From: Janthinobacterium sp. GW456P
GTDB taxonomy: Bacteria; Pseudomonadota; Gammaproteobacteria; Burkholderiales; Burkholderiaceae_D
Direction of reading: 5' to 3'
DNA: 48,790 nucleotides
NCBI RefSeq assembly: GCF_002127655.1
Contig: NZ_NEHB01000036.1
Span: forward strand, 1-48,790
In this document: in pieces, positions 28,528 to 38,422 of the stretch
Numbering within the stretch: the stretch's first letter is position 1
Layout: each line of letters begins with the position of its first letter
Notes under the pieces: model-generated
Database searches by the model: none
Told to the model about the DNA's origin: nothing
Seen by the model: only the letters and a program-made list of their open reading frames with translations
Position numbers and translations under genes: made by a program

Positions 28528-29322
28528 ATGACGAAGCACTCAGACTTGAACAGCGCGGCCATCGCCGCCCATTGCGCCACGGGCGCCTCCCACGTGGCCA
28601 TCGAAGTGGTCGACGAAACGGAATCGACCAACGCCGACTTGCTGGCGCGCTGCGCCACCCTGGCCGGCCCCACCCTGCGCATCGCCGGCCAGCAGACGGC
28701 CGGACGCGGACGTGCCGGACGGCCGTGGGTGTCGCAGGCGGACGCCAGCCTGATGTTCTCGCTGGCCTGGCGCTTCAAGGGACCGCTGCACCGGCTGGTC
28801 GGCCTGCCGCTGGCCGTCGGCGTGGCGCTGGCCGAAAGCATGACGGCGCTGGGCGTGCCGGTACAGCTGAAATGGCCGAACGACATGCTCAAGGATGGCC
28901 ACAAGCTGGCCGGCATCCTCGTCGAGACGCAGCAGGCGGCCGATGGCGGCGTGTGGGCCGTGATCGGCTGCGGCATCAATCTCTTGATGCCCGATGCGCT
29001 GGAACAAAGAATCGGGCGCAGCGTCTCGGCCGTACCCTGGCTGGCGCAGATGGAGCGCAACACCCTGGTGGCGGCCCTGCTCAGCCGCCTGGCCGGCGTG
29101 CTGGCCGAATTCGACGACACGGGCTTTGCGCCGTTTACGGAACGCTGGAACGCGCTGCACGCCTGGCAGGGCCAGCACGTGAAAATCCTCGACAACGGCC
29201 AGCTGCTGCAGCAAGGCGTGGCGGCCGGCGTGGATCAGCTGGGCCGCCTGCTGCTGCGCACCGATGGTGGCCTGCAGGAAGTCATGTCCGGCGACGTGTC
29301 CCTGCGCCTGCTCGGGGAGTAA
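28528..29322 (+). CDS. birA: Biotin-[acetyl-CoA-carboxylase] ligase, monofunctional
   Basis: A 264-residue biotin protein ligase that activates biotin as biotinyl-AMP and attaches it to carboxylase subunits. Key motifs are ETESTNADLL, AGRGRAGRPWVSQADASLMF (adenylate loop) and LKWPNDML. A small C-terminal SH3-like domain ends VMSGDVSLRLLGE. The N-terminal DNA-binding domain of E. coli BirA is missing, so it cannot repress bio genes directly. The start ATG 28528 is 10 bases after the SDR stop; the frame is open upstream within the SDR gene. Directly followed by coaX. Confidence 0.93.
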   Translation: MTKHSDLNSAAIAAHCATGASHVAIEVVDETESTNADLLARCATLAGPTLRIAGQQTAGRGRAGRPWVSQADASLMFSLAWRFKGPLHRLVGLPLAVGVALAESMTALGVPVQLKWPNDMLKDGHKLAGILVETQQAADGGVWAVIGCGINLLMPDALEQRIGRSVSAVPWLAQMERNTLVAALLSRLAGVLAEFDDTGFAPFTERWNALHAWQGQHVKILDNGQLLQQGVAAGVDQLGRLLLRTDGGLQEVMSGDVSLRLLGE

Positions 29323-29326
29323 GCGC

Positions 29327-30085
29327 ATGCTGCTGCTGATCGACGCCGGCAATACGCGCATCAAATGGGCGCTCGTGGCCGCCGACAGCGCGGCCGGCGG
29401 CTGGCTGGCCAGCGGCGCCGTCGCGCATGCGCAGATCGACACCCTGGCGGCGCACTGGGCGCCACTCGCCATCAGCGCAGCGCTGCTGTCGAACGTGGCC
29501 GGCGCCGTCATCGGCACGCGCCTGCGCGCCATGCTGCCGGTCGTGCCGCGTGACTTTGTCTCGCTGCCGCGGCTGGCGGGCCTCACGAACGGCTACCGCG
29601 CGCCGTCGCAACTGGGCTGCGACCGCTTTGCCGCCGCCATCGGCGCGCACGCGCTGGCGCCTGGCCAGGCCGTCATCGTCGCCAATTGCGGCACCGCCAC
29701 CACCATCGACGCCATCACGGCCGAAGGCGTTTTCCTCGGCGGGATGATCTTGCCTGGACTGGGACTGATGGCCAGTTCGCTGGCGCGCAACACGGCGCAG
29801 CTGCCGCACATCGCCAGCGACGCCATGCTGCCTGCCGGCTTTGCCGACAACACGGACGACGCCATCCTCTCCGGCTGCCTGGCGGCGCAGGCGGGCGCCA
29901 TCGAACGGGCCGTGCGCATGCACGGCGCCAGCGCCTGCCTGCTGTCGGGCGGCGCCGCAGCGCGCATCGCACCGGCCCTGGCGCTGGCGGTACCGCTGCA
30001 CCTGGTAGACAATATCGTCATGATCGGCCTGCAGGCGGCCGCGCGCGCCGGGGCGGCAGGAACACAAGGAAACCACGTATGCTGA
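29327..30085 (+). CDS. coaX: Type III pantothenate kinase
   Basis: A 252-residue kinase for the first committed step of coenzyme A synthesis. ASKHA-fold motifs are LLIDAGNTRIKWALV at the start, then QLGCDRFAAAIGAH and VANCGTATTIDAI with the catalytic and phosphate-binding residues. GGMILPGLGLM follows. GGGGAG-like purines (GGGGAGTAAGCGC) before ATG 29327 serve as ribosome site, overlapping the birA end. The birA-coaX pairing is standard in betaproteobacteria. Its last 7 bases overlap the next gene. Confidence 0.95.
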   Translation: MLLLIDAGNTRIKWALVAADSAAGGWLASGAVAHAQIDTLAAHWAPLAISAALLSNVAGAVIGTRLRAMLPVVPRDFVSLPRLAGLTNGYRAPSQLGCDRFAAAIGAHALAPGQAVIVANCGTATTIDAITAEGVFLGGMILPGLGLMASSLARNTAQLPHIASDAMLPAGFADNTDDAILSGCLAAQAGAIERAVRMHGASACLLSGGAAARIAPALALAVPLHLVDNIVMIGLQAAARAGAAGTQGNHVC

Positions 30086-30777
30086 AATTCGTCTTCTGGC
30101 TGCTGGCCGGCGTCAACCTGCTGGTACTGGCCATCGGCCAGGGTTATCTGGGCAGTTTTCGCAGCGAGACGCGCGAGCCGGCGCGCCTGAAAAACCAGCT
30201 GCAGGCGGGCAAGCTCACCTTGCTGACTCAGGAGCAGGCGACGGCGCCCGCGGCCCCGCCGACGGCCGAAACAGCTGCGGCGCCAGCGCCCGCCGCACCG
30301 GCGCCGCCGCCATCGTATGCGTGCACGGAAGTGGGCAATTTCCTGCTGGCCGATGGCCGCCGCTTCGAAGCGCAAGTGGCCGCGTTGGACCTGGGCGATC
30401 GCCAGTCGCGCCGCAACGTGGCCGGCCAGGACATTTCCAGCTACATGGTGTACATCCCGCCGCAGGGCAGCAAGGAAGGCGCCGACCGCAAGGCCGGCGA
30501 ATTGAAGCAGCTGGGCGTGACGAATTACTTCATCATGAACGACAGCAGTCCGCTGCGCTGGGGTATTTCACTGGGCGTATTCAAGTCGGAAACGAGCGCG
30601 CAAAGCCAGCTGGCAACGCTCAACAAACAGGGCGTGCACAGCGCCCGCGTCGCGCCGCGCTACAGCGCCAGCAAGCAATTCGCCTACCAGTTCCGCGACC
30701 TCGACGCCGCCACGCGCGCACGTCTCGAAAAGATCAAGGCGCAGTTCCCGGAGCAGGAACTGCGCTCCTGTAAATAA
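30079..30777 (+). CDS. SPOR domain membrane protein
   Basis: A 232-residue protein with one N-terminal membrane helix (MLKFVFWLLAGVNLLVLAIG), a linker rich in Ala and Pro (about 55-75), and a C-terminal SPOR-like region from ISSYMVYIPPQGSKEGADRK to RVAPRYSASKQ. The topology predicts the SPOR domain in the periplasm on peptidoglycan. It carries two cysteines in the periplasmic part (one near YACTEVGNF, one in the final RSCK) that could form a disulfide. It overlaps coaX by 7 bases, so translation is coupled. Commonly found after coaX in this group. Confidence 0.87.
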   Translation: MLKFVFWLLAGVNLLVLAIGQGYLGSFRSETREPARLKNQLQAGKLTLLTQEQATAPAAPPTAETAAAPAPAAPAPPPSYACTEVGNFLLADGRRFEAQVAALDLGDRQSRRNVAGQDISSYMVYIPPQGSKEGADRKAGELKQLGVTNYFIMNDSSPLRWGISLGVFKSETSAQSQLATLNKQGVHSARVAPRYSASKQFAYQFRDLDAATRARLEKIKAQFPEQELRSCK

Positions 30778-30789
30778 CGCCTGACAATC

Positions 30790-30806
30790 GCGCCGGATGA
30801 CGGCGC
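30790..30806. terminator. Possible hairpin between convergent SPOR and rlpA genes
   Basis: GCGCCG and CGGCGC form a 6-bp stem around a GATGA loop in the 52-base gap between convergent genes. No T-run, so only a weak terminator candidate. Confidence 0.3.
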
Positions 30807-30829
30807 CTCGCACCTGATCCGACCCGCGC

Positions 30830-31873
30830 TTATCTTTCGATGACGATGGGCTTGATACCCGTCGATTCCGGCAAATTCGCCGCCGCCCGCGCCGCCTCGG
30901 CGCGGCTGGAGAACGGGCCGCCATACAGGCGGAACAGGTTACCGGCCTGCACCACGCCCAGGGTACCCAAGGCTGCCGCGTACGGCGCCAGGCGCGAACG
31001 TCCCGTTTCCGCATTGTCGGCGCGCGAGTAGGCGCCCAGCTGCAAATAGAAGCCGCTGGCCAGCGCCGCCGGAGCCGGCATGGCCACCGTCGCATCGACG
31101 GGCAGCATCTGCGACGACACTTCCGGCTGCACCACGGCGCCCGTTTCCACCGGCGTATCGATGGAAATGGCCACCACCGACGGCACCGGCTTGGGTGCCG
31201 CACGGGCGGCGAGGATGGCGTCGATATCGGCCGGCAGCAGGCGTTCGACGACCACCTGGTGGCTGCCCTTGCCGAGAAAGCCCAGTTTCAGCGCCGCCGT
31301 GTAGGACACGTCGATCACGCGCGTGGCGTGGAACGGGCCGCGGTCGTTGATGCGCACGATCACCTGCTCGCCGCTGTCGATGCTCGTCACGCGCGCATAC
31401 GATGGAATCGGCAAGGTCGGATGGGCCGCCGTCATCTTGTACATATCGTAGATTTCGCCCGACGAGGTGCGCTGGCCATGGAATTTCTTGCCATACCAGG
31501 TGCCGGTCCCCGTCTGCTTGAATGGCTCGTTGTCGGTGATCGGCGTATACGTCTTGCCGAAGACGACATACGGGCGGTTCGAACGCGTCGAATACGGCTC
31601 GTTGCGCACTTCCGCATCGGGCACGTCGCGCAGGTTGGCGGGCGGATTATCGCCCGGGCCGTCATCCTTGTAATAGCCGCCGCGCCCGGAGCCGGCCGCC
31701 GGCAATGCCGGCAAGGTGGGATCCTGGCGCACGGGTACCTTGACCTTGCCGCCGGACGGCAGCGGCACGTTGTTCGATGCGGGCTTGTGCGGCGCCGTGC
31801 CGCAGGCGGCCAGGGTCAGCAAGGCGGCAAGGCTCAGCCCGCGCATGGCGAAGGTGTCGAAAGGCGCCCGCAT
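30830..31873 (-). CDS. rlpA: Septal ring lytic transglycosylase RlpA family lipoprotein
   Basis: A 347-residue outer-membrane-type lipoprotein: signal with lipobox LTLAACGTAP, a Pro-rich linker, then a double-psi beta-barrel (GTGTWYGKKFHGQRTSSGE.. to VRINDRGPFHATRVIDVS, with the catalytic-type Asp in INDRGPF), and a C-terminal SPOR domain (about 265-345). RlpA cleaves naked glycan strands at the septum. The ATG at 31873 shares a base with the rodA stop (TGATG); Met10 is an alternative start. It ends the mre-mrd-rodA operon, a usual position. Confidence 0.93.
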   Translation of the reverse strand: MRAPFDTFAMRGLSLAALLTLAACGTAPHKPASNNVPLPSGGKVKVPVRQDPTLPALPAAGSGRGGYYKDDGPGDNPPANLRDVPDAEVRNEPYSTRSNRPYVVFGKTYTPITDNEPFKQTGTGTWYGKKFHGQRTSSGEIYDMYKMTAAHPTLPIPSYARVTSIDSGEQVIVRINDRGPFHATRVIDVSYTAALKLGFLGKGSHQVVVERLLPADIDAILAARAAPKPVPSVVAISIDTPVETGAVVQPEVSSQMLPVDATVAMPAPAALASGFYLQLGAYSRADNAETGRSRLAPYAAALGTLGVVQAGNLFRLYGGPFSSRAEAARAAANLPESTGIKPIVIER

Positions 31874-32988
31874 CAGGTCTGCACCAGCTTGCGGTGGCGC
31901 TGAATGCTCATCAGGATACCGGTGGCCACGCCCAGGGTCAGCAGCGCGGTGCCGCCATAGCTGAGGAATGGAAGGGGAACGCCGACCACCGGCACGATGC
32001 CGCTGACCATGCCCATGTTTACAAACGCATACGTAAAGAAAATCATTGTTATCGCTCCTGCCAGCAGGCGAGTGAAAAAACTGGGGGCGTTGGCGGCGAT
32101 CATCATCCCCCGTCCCACCAGCAGCAAATACATCAGCATCAAAATCAGATTACCGACCAGGCCGAACTCCTCCGAATAAACGGCGAAGATGAAGTCGGTG
32201 GTGCGCTCCGGCACAAACTCCAGGTGGGCCTGCGTGCCGTGCGTCCAGCCCTTGCCCGTCATGCCGCCCGAACCGATGGCGATGATGGACTGGATGATAT
32301 GGAAGCCCTTGCCCAGCGGGTCCTTGGTCGGGTCGATCAGCATCATCACGCGGTCGCGCTGGTAATCATGCAGATGCGACCAGGCGATCGGCAGGCAGGA
32401 AACAAAGGTGATCAGCAAGCCGGCCAGCACCTTCCACGACAGGCCGGCCAGGAAGATGACGGTAAAGCCCGCCGCCACCACCAGCAGCGCCGTGCCCAGG
32501 TCGGGCTGGCGCGCAATCAGGTAGACGGGCACCAGCAGCAGCACGGCGGCGATGGCGAACGACTTCCAGCGCAGGGCGCCCGCATTATGCTGGAAGAACC
32601 AGGCCAGCATCAGCGGCGTGGCGATCTTCAGGAATTCGGACGGCTGGATGTCGATCACGCCGATATGCAGCCAGCGCCGCGCACCGAGCTTGATGGTGCC
32701 GAACAGCGCCACGGCCACCAGCAAGATCACCGATACCGTGTACGCGGGCACGGCGATGCGCATCATCATCTGCGGCGTGACGTTGGCCGCCACCCACATG
32801 ACGAAAAAGCACAGCATGATGTTGCGCAGATGGTCCTCGATCTTGCCGGGGATGCCGATGCTGGCCGAATACAGGGTCAGCAGGCTGGTACACAGCAGCA
32901 TCAGGATGATGATCATCAGCGGCGGATCGAACACCGCCAGATAGGGTTTGGCGCGCCGCCACAGCGAGCGCCTCTCGTTAATGGGCAT
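31873..32988 (-). CDS. rodA: Rod-shape SEDS glycosyltransferase RodA
   Basis: A 371-residue polytopic SEDS protein, about ten membrane helices, that polymerises lipid II for cell elongation together with PBP2. Conserved segments visible are IARQPDLGTALLV, DPTKDPLGKGFHIIQS, FVPERTTDFIFAVYSEEFG and VGVPLPFLSYGGTALL. The ATG at 32988 has AAGGAAG just upstream. The partner gene mrdA lies immediately upstream. Complete and ordinary. Confidence 0.96.
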   Translation of the reverse strand: MPINERRSLWRRAKPYLAVFDPPLMIIILMLLCTSLLTLYSASIGIPGKIEDHLRNIMLCFFVMWVAANVTPQMMMRIAVPAYTVSVILLVAVALFGTIKLGARRWLHIGVIDIQPSEFLKIATPLMLAWFFQHNAGALRWKSFAIAAVLLLVPVYLIARQPDLGTALLVVAAGFTVIFLAGLSWKVLAGLLITFVSCLPIAWSHLHDYQRDRVMMLIDPTKDPLGKGFHIIQSIIAIGSGGMTGKGWTHGTQAHLEFVPERTTDFIFAVYSEEFGLVGNLILMLMYLLLVGRGMMIAANAPSFFTRLLAGAITMIFFTYAFVNMGMVSGIVPVVGVPLPFLSYGGTALLTLGVATGILMSIQRHRKLVQT

Positions 32989-33058
32989 GTGCTTCCTTAT
33001 TGCCTTGGATCTGGCGCGCCGCCATGGCGGGCGCCTCGCGTAATGGGAAACGTTTCAT
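32978..33058 (-). CDS. Possible 26-codon mini-ORF between mrdA and rodA
   Basis: ATG three bases after the mrdA stop opens a 26-codon frame (MKRFPLREAPAMAARQIQGN and six more residues) that ends 11 bases inside rodA. It carries the rodA ribosome site near its end. It may simply be spacer, or could keep ribosomes on the message between the two genes. No known family. Confidence 0.2.
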   Translation of the reverse strand: MKRFPLREAPAMAARQIQGNKEAHAH

Positions 33059-33060
33059 TG

Positions 33061-35028
33061 TTACCTGGCAGGCGCCGCCGGGGCGGCCTGCTCGTCGGTG
33101 ATTTCTTCCAGGGTGCGCACTTCGTCGACATCTTCCTTGGGCACCTTGGTGGTGTCCTTTTCCTTGTCGCTCGGGCGCTTGCCCAGCAGGTAGTAGTCGA
33201 GCGCCTTGCGCGCGATCGGCGCGGCCACGCCGGCGCCGAAGCCCGCGTTTTCCACCACGATGGCGATCGCGATGCGCGGCTTGTCGGCCGGCGCGAAGGC
33301 CGTAAACAGGGCGTTGTCGCGCAGGCGTTCGGCCAGCAGCTTGGCATTGTACTTCTCGTTTTTCTTGATGCCGACCACCTGCGCCGTACCCGTCTTGCCG
33401 CCCACCGTGTACTGCACGCCGGTGAAGATGCGCGCGGCCGTGCCGCCCTGCTCGCTGGTCACGCCCACCATGGCGCGCTTGATGGTGTCGATGTTTTCCT
33501 GCTTGAGCGCGATGCGGTAGCTTTCCTTGGGCACTGTCAGGGTGCGCGCGCGCGTGGCTGCGTCTTCGATGATCTTCACCAGATGCGGCTTCATCACCAC
33601 GCCGTTATTGGCCAGGTTGGCTGTCGCGTGGGCGATCTGCAGCGGCGTGTAGGAGTTGTAGCCGGAGCCGTTACTCACCGAAATCGTGTCGCCGCCCACC
33701 CATTTTTTCTGCTGCGGCGTCTTGAAGCGGTTGCGCTTCCATTCCGTCGACGGCAGCACGCCCGTCTTTTCATTATTCAGGTCGATGCCCGTCAGCTGGC
33801 CGAAACCAAACGGCTTCATGAAGTCGTGGATGGCGTCGATGCCCATGTCACGGCCCAGCTGATAGTAATAGGTGTTGCACGAGACGACGATGGACTTGTG
33901 CATGTCCACCGTGCCATGGCCGCCCACCTTGTCGTCGCGGAAGGTGTGGCCGCCGAGGATGAAGAAGCCGGGATCGGAAATCGACTGGCTCGGCGTGCGC
34001 TTGCCCAGTTCCAGCGCGGCCAGCGCCATGAAGGGCTTGAAGGTCGAGCCGGGCGCGTAGGTGCCGGACAGGGGACGGTTGACCATCGGCCGGTCCAGCG
34101 AGGTATTGAGTTCGTTCCAGCTTTGCTGGTCGATGCCGTCGACGAACAGGTTGGGGTCATAGCCTGGCTTGGAGACGTAGGCGAGGATGTCGCCGGTGGC
34201 CGGGTCGATGGCCACGGCCGCGCCGCGCCATTCGCCGAACGCTTCCTCGACCACTTTTTGCAGTTCGATGTCGATCGACAGGATCAGGTTGTTGCCGGGG
34301 GTGGCCGCCGTGCGCGACAGGGTGCGCATGGCGCGCCCGCCGGCCGACACTTCCACTTCTTCGTAGCCGGTGGTGCCATGCAGCTGCTTTTCGTAGCTTT
34401 TTTCCAGGCCTTCCTTGCCGATATGGTCGGTGCCGTTGTAGTTGGCCGCGTCCTCGCCCTCTTCCAGAGCCTTGGCTTCATTGCGGTTGATGCGGCCGAT
34501 GAAGCCCACCACGTGCGAAGCCACCTCGCCCATCGGATACTGGCGGAACAGGCGCGCCTGCACTTCCACGCCGGGGAAGCGGAAACGCTGCGCCGTGAAG
34601 CGCGCCACTTCCTCGTCCGTCAGGCGCGTGCGCAGCGGCACGCTGACGAAGTTCTTCGATTCTTCCAGCAGCTTCTTGAAGCGGCGGCGGTCCTTGATGT
34701 CGATCTGCACCAGGATCGACAGCTCGTCGATCACCGAATCGAGGCTGGCGCTCAATTTCGACGGCGTGATTTCCAGCGTGTAGGCCGAGTAATTGCGCGC
34801 CAATACCACGCCGTTGCGGTCGAGGATCAGGCCGCGCGTGGGCACGATGGGCACCACGGCGATGCGGTTGTCTTCAGCCTTGGTCGCGTAGTCTTCGTGC
34901 TTGATCACCTGCAGCCAGATGAAGCGCGCCAGCAGCAGCGAAAAACAGACGAAGACGAGCGCACCCAGGATGGTCAGGCGCATGCGGAAAAAATGCAGTT
35001 CGCGCTCGGTATTTTTCAGTTCGGTCAT
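33061..35028 (-). CDS. mrdA: Penicillin-binding protein 2 (MrdA)
   Basis: A 655-residue class B PBP, the transpeptidase of the elongasome. One N-terminal membrane helix (LTILGALVFVCFSLLLARFI) is followed by the PBP dimerisation domain and the transpeptidase domain. Active-site motifs are STFK (nucleophile Ser328), SNG in ISVSNGSGYNSYTPLQ, and KTG (Lys545). The C-terminus has an acidic and basic tail (KEDVDEVRTLEEITDEQ). It is encoded between mreD and rodA, and its partner RodA follows. Confidence 0.96.
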   Translation of the reverse strand: MTELKNTERELHFFRMRLTILGALVFVCFSLLLARFIWLQVIKHEDYATKAEDNRIAVVPIVPTRGLILDRNGVVLARNYSAYTLEITPSKLSASLDSVIDELSILVQIDIKDRRRFKKLLEESKNFVSVPLRTRLTDEEVARFTAQRFRFPGVEVQARLFRQYPMGEVASHVVGFIGRINRNEAKALEEGEDAANYNGTDHIGKEGLEKSYEKQLHGTTGYEEVEVSAGGRAMRTLSRTAATPGNNLILSIDIELQKVVEEAFGEWRGAAVAIDPATGDILAYVSKPGYDPNLFVDGIDQQSWNELNTSLDRPMVNRPLSGTYAPGSTFKPFMALAALELGKRTPSQSISDPGFFILGGHTFRDDKVGGHGTVDMHKSIVVSCNTYYYQLGRDMGIDAIHDFMKPFGFGQLTGIDLNNEKTGVLPSTEWKRNRFKTPQQKKWVGGDTISVSNGSGYNSYTPLQIAHATANLANNGVVMKPHLVKIIEDAATRARTLTVPKESYRIALKQENIDTIKRAMVGVTSEQGGTAARIFTGVQYTVGGKTGTAQVVGIKKNEKYNAKLLAERLRDNALFTAFAPADKPRIAIAIVVENAGFGAGVAAPIARKALDYYLLGKRPSDKEKDTTKVPKEDVDEVRTLEEITDEQAAPAAPAR

Positions 35029-35040
35029 GGCAGGCGCCCG

Positions 35041-35553
35041 TCAGATCGGCCGGTTATGGTCACGGTCCACGGCACGGCGCTGCGGCGCCAGCAGGATCCA
35101 CGTCACGAAAGGCCAGAGGGCGACGGCGACGAAGCTCTCGATGAAATTGAGCCAGCCGGGGAAACGGCCCGAGACGATCAGCCGCGTCAGCAATTGCAGC
35201 GCCTGCGTCAGCAGCAGCAGCGGCAGCACGTGCAGCGCCTGCGTCAGGATGGGGAACCACAGCACGCGCCGGTGCATCATGATGGCGAAATACGACAGCA
35301 AGGTATACGCCAAGGCATTCTCGCCCAGCAGGGTCGAGTCGTGCACGTCCATCATCAGGCCCATGAAGAACGCCACGCCGATGCCGACCTTGCGCGGCTG
35401 GTGGACGCCCCAGAAGACCAGCACCAGCGCGACGAAATCGGGCACGCCGACGAACTGGCCCCACGGCAGCAGATTCAGCAAAAAAGCGCACAGCAGGGAA
35501 AAACCGATGAACAGGGGGCTGACCGGCAGCAGGATGTAATGCGGGCGGTTCAT
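35041..35553 (-). CDS. mreD: Rod shape-determining protein MreD
   Basis: A 170-residue membrane protein with about five helices, starting MNRPHYILLPVSPLFIGFSL. It links MreC to the elongation machinery. GLMMDVHDSTLLGENALAYTL is the characteristic MreD segment. The start ATG 35553 overlaps the mreC stop as ATGA, so I reject the longer open frame, which runs through mreC in another phase. Order mreB-mreC-mreD-mrdA-rodA is canonical. Confidence 0.95.
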   Translation of the reverse strand: MNRPHYILLPVSPLFIGFSLLCAFLLNLLPWGQFVGVPDFVALVLVFWGVHQPRKVGIGVAFFMGLMMDVHDSTLLGENALAYTLLSYFAIMMHRRVLWFPILTQALHVLPLLLLTQALQLLTRLIVSGRFPGWLNFIESFVAVALWPFVTWILLAPQRRAVDRDHNRPI

Positions 35554-36614
35554 CGTGTCGCTTCCTTCGGTGGCACGGCGGCAGGTGCTGGCGTTGTTAC
35601 AGGCGTTGCGGCAGGTCCTGCAGGCGCGGCCGGTTTCGGCGCGGGGCTGACGGGCGGTTTCGCTGCCGGCGCGGTCGCGGCGGCAGCCGCAGGCTCCTTG
35701 GCCGGGTCCTTGATCGGCGCCATCTTGCCGGCGATCTTGCGGCCCGTCTTGACATCTTCGGCGGGCGGGCGCGGCGGAATATCGGGCGACGTCATCAGGA
35801 TGAGCAGCTGGGTGTTGCGTTCGATGCCGGCCAGCGGCTGGCACACGACGCGGCCGAACGGGCCATGCGCATTGCGCTCGACCAGGGTCACGCGCGCCAC
35901 GGCCAGGCCGGCCGGGTACAGACCGTCGAGGCCCGAGGTAATGACGATGTCGCCGATCTGGATGTCGGCGCTGGGGGCCGTGAAGCGCAGCTCCATGGTG
36001 CCCGACTTGCCGCGGCCGATGGCCACGCTGCGCACGCCGTTGCGCAGCAGCTGCACGGGAATGGCCTGCTCTTCATCGGTCAGGAGCGTTACTTCGGAGG
36101 TGAACGGGAACACGCGCGTGACCTGCCCCACCACACCCAGGTTGTCGATCACGGGGCGGCCCAGTTCCACGCCATGCTGGATGCCGCGATCGAGCACGAT
36201 CTTGCGCGTGGCCGAATCGCGCGTGTCGTACAGCACTTCGGCCATCATGGTCTTGACGGGCACGCGCTCGCGCGCTTCCATCAGCTTGCGCAAATGGTTG
36301 TTTTCAACGATGTTGAGCTGCGCCTGCTGCAGTATCTGCGCCGAGGCGATCTGTTCGTGCTTCAGGTCGCGCACCTGTTTTTCCAGGGCCGACAACGAAG
36401 AAAAGTAATTGCCGACGCCGAGCGCCACGTCGCGCGGCACCAGGGCCGCCATCTGCACCGGATACAGCACGGTGCCGACCGCCTGGCGCACGGCCGTCAG
36501 CGCGTGCATGCGCGAATCGACCAGCAGCAGGGCGATAGAAATGCCGGCGAACACCATCATCTTGACGCGGGCGGAGGCGCCTTGTTTGAAAAGTGGCGGA
36601 GGACTGTATTCCAT
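35550..36614 (-). CDS. mreC: Rod shape-determining protein MreC
   Basis: A 354-residue protein with an N-terminal membrane helix (KMMVFAGISIALLLVDSRM), a periplasmic coiled coil (about 65-105, LEKQVRDLKHEQIASAQILQ) and the beta-barrel MreC core (VLYDTRDSATRKIVLDRG, TSEVTLLTDEEQAIPVQLLR). A long tail rich in Pro, Ala and Lys (about 290-354) is longer than in many homologues. MreC is the periplasmic scaffold for PBP2. The ATG at 36614 is chosen over a TTG three codons upstream. A terminator lies between it and mreB, so part of mreCD transcription may start separately. Confidence 0.95.
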   Translation of the reverse strand: MEYSPPPLFKQGASARVKMMVFAGISIALLLVDSRMHALTAVRQAVGTVLYPVQMAALVPRDVALGVGNYFSSLSALEKQVRDLKHEQIASAQILQQAQLNIVENNHLRKLMEARERVPVKTMMAEVLYDTRDSATRKIVLDRGIQHGVELGRPVIDNLGVVGQVTRVFPFTSEVTLLTDEEQAIPVQLLRNGVRSVAIGRGKSGTMELRFTAPSADIQIGDIVITSGLDGLYPAGLAVARVTLVERNAHGPFGRVVCQPLAGIERNTQLLILMTSPDIPPRPPAEDVKTGRKIAGKMAPIKDPAKEPAAAAATAPAAKPPVSPAPKPAAPAGPAATPVTTPAPAAVPPKEATR

Positions 36615-36684
36615 GACTTCCAATAATCAGGCCAGGCGCAGTGCGCCAACGTGCAGGCCCCGGTCAGACGCCGGCGCCAAAACC

Positions 36685-36712
36685 AAAAAAAGGCCGGAAT
36701 GGTTTCCGGCCC
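36685..36712 (-). terminator. Terminator between mreB and mreC
   Basis: GGCCGGAA and TTCCGGCC form an 8-bp stem, followed on the minus strand by a T7 run. It lies just past the mreB stop, inside the mreB-mreC gap. It probably lowers mreCD-mrdA-rodA expression relative to mreB. Confidence 0.85.
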
Positions 36713-36722
36713 TTCTGTCAGA

Positions 36723-37934
<1,212 letters not shown>

Positions 37935-37953
37935 TTAACCCGCCATTCTACCT

Positions 37954-37959
37954 TATAAT
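37954..37959 (+). promoter_or_regulatory. -10 box for gatCAB
   Basis: A perfect TATAAT, with no convincing -35 at 16-18 bases. Transcription would start near 37966, giving a leader of about 150 bases before the gatC ATG at 38118. Confidence 0.4.
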
Positions 37960-37969
37960 TTGAATGCGA

Positions 37970-38109
37970 TTTGCTCAAAAACCATGGAAAAGTGCGACTC
38001 TTGCAGCCGCGAGTTACGCGGCATTCCTCGATTTTTGTGAGCAAAATAGCAGTAAATACCCGCGTTTTATCAAAACGCCAACTTAATACTAATGCGCGGC
38101 ACTCCGCGC
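37970..38109 (+). promoter_or_regulatory. Possible structured leader of gatCAB
   Basis: Four pairings can form in order. TTTGCTCA (37970-37977) pairs with TGAGCAAA (38038-38045), enclosing GCCGCG / CGCGGC (38006-38022). GCGTTTT / AAAACGC (38062-38078) has a 3-base loop. GCGCGG / CCGCGC (38094-38109) has a tetraloop and ends 8 bases before the gatC ATG, where no Shine-Dalgarno is visible. It is not a leader class I recognise. The helices are seen; regulation is inferred. Confidence 0.4.
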
Positions 38110-38117
38110 CATTCGCC

Positions 38118-38420
38118 ATGTCCCTGACACTCTCCGACGTAAAACGCATCGCCCACCTGGCCCAACTTGAAATGGCCGACGACCAGGCCGTCACGTCTTT
38201 GGCCCAATTGAACAAGATTTTTGCACTGGCGGAACAAATGCAAGCCGTCAATACCGATGGCGTGGCGCCCCTGAGCCACCCGCTGGCCGCCCACATGGAC
38301 AATATCGCCCTGCGCCTGCGCGAGGACGTCGCCACGGAACAGAATCGCCGCGACGCCTACCAGGCCGTGGCACCGAAGGTACAGGATGGACTGTATCTCG
38401 TGCCTAAAGTGATCGAATAA
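38118..38420 (+). CDS. gatC: Asp/Glu-tRNA amidotransferase subunit C
   Basis: A 100-residue subunit that clamps GatA and GatB in the GatCAB amidotransferase. It starts [19 protein letters not shown] and contains [20 protein letters not shown] and [20 protein letters not shown], all typical. The start is ATG 38118; the in-frame upstream part to 37971 is the leader. The first gene of gatCAB, and the family's usual length. Confidence 0.96.
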   Translation: MSLTLSDVKRIAHLAQLEMADDQAVTSLAQLNKIFALAEQMQAVNTDGVAPLSHPLAAHMDNIALRLREDVATEQNRRDAYQAVAPKVQDGLYLVPKVIE

Positions 38421-38422
38421 CT

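Noticed and set aside
31777..36408. 1543-codon open frame opposite rodA-mrdA-mreD-mreC
   Set aside because: Spans four well-supported genes on the other strand; composition is that of a shadow frame (His, Arg, Gln, Asp-rich).
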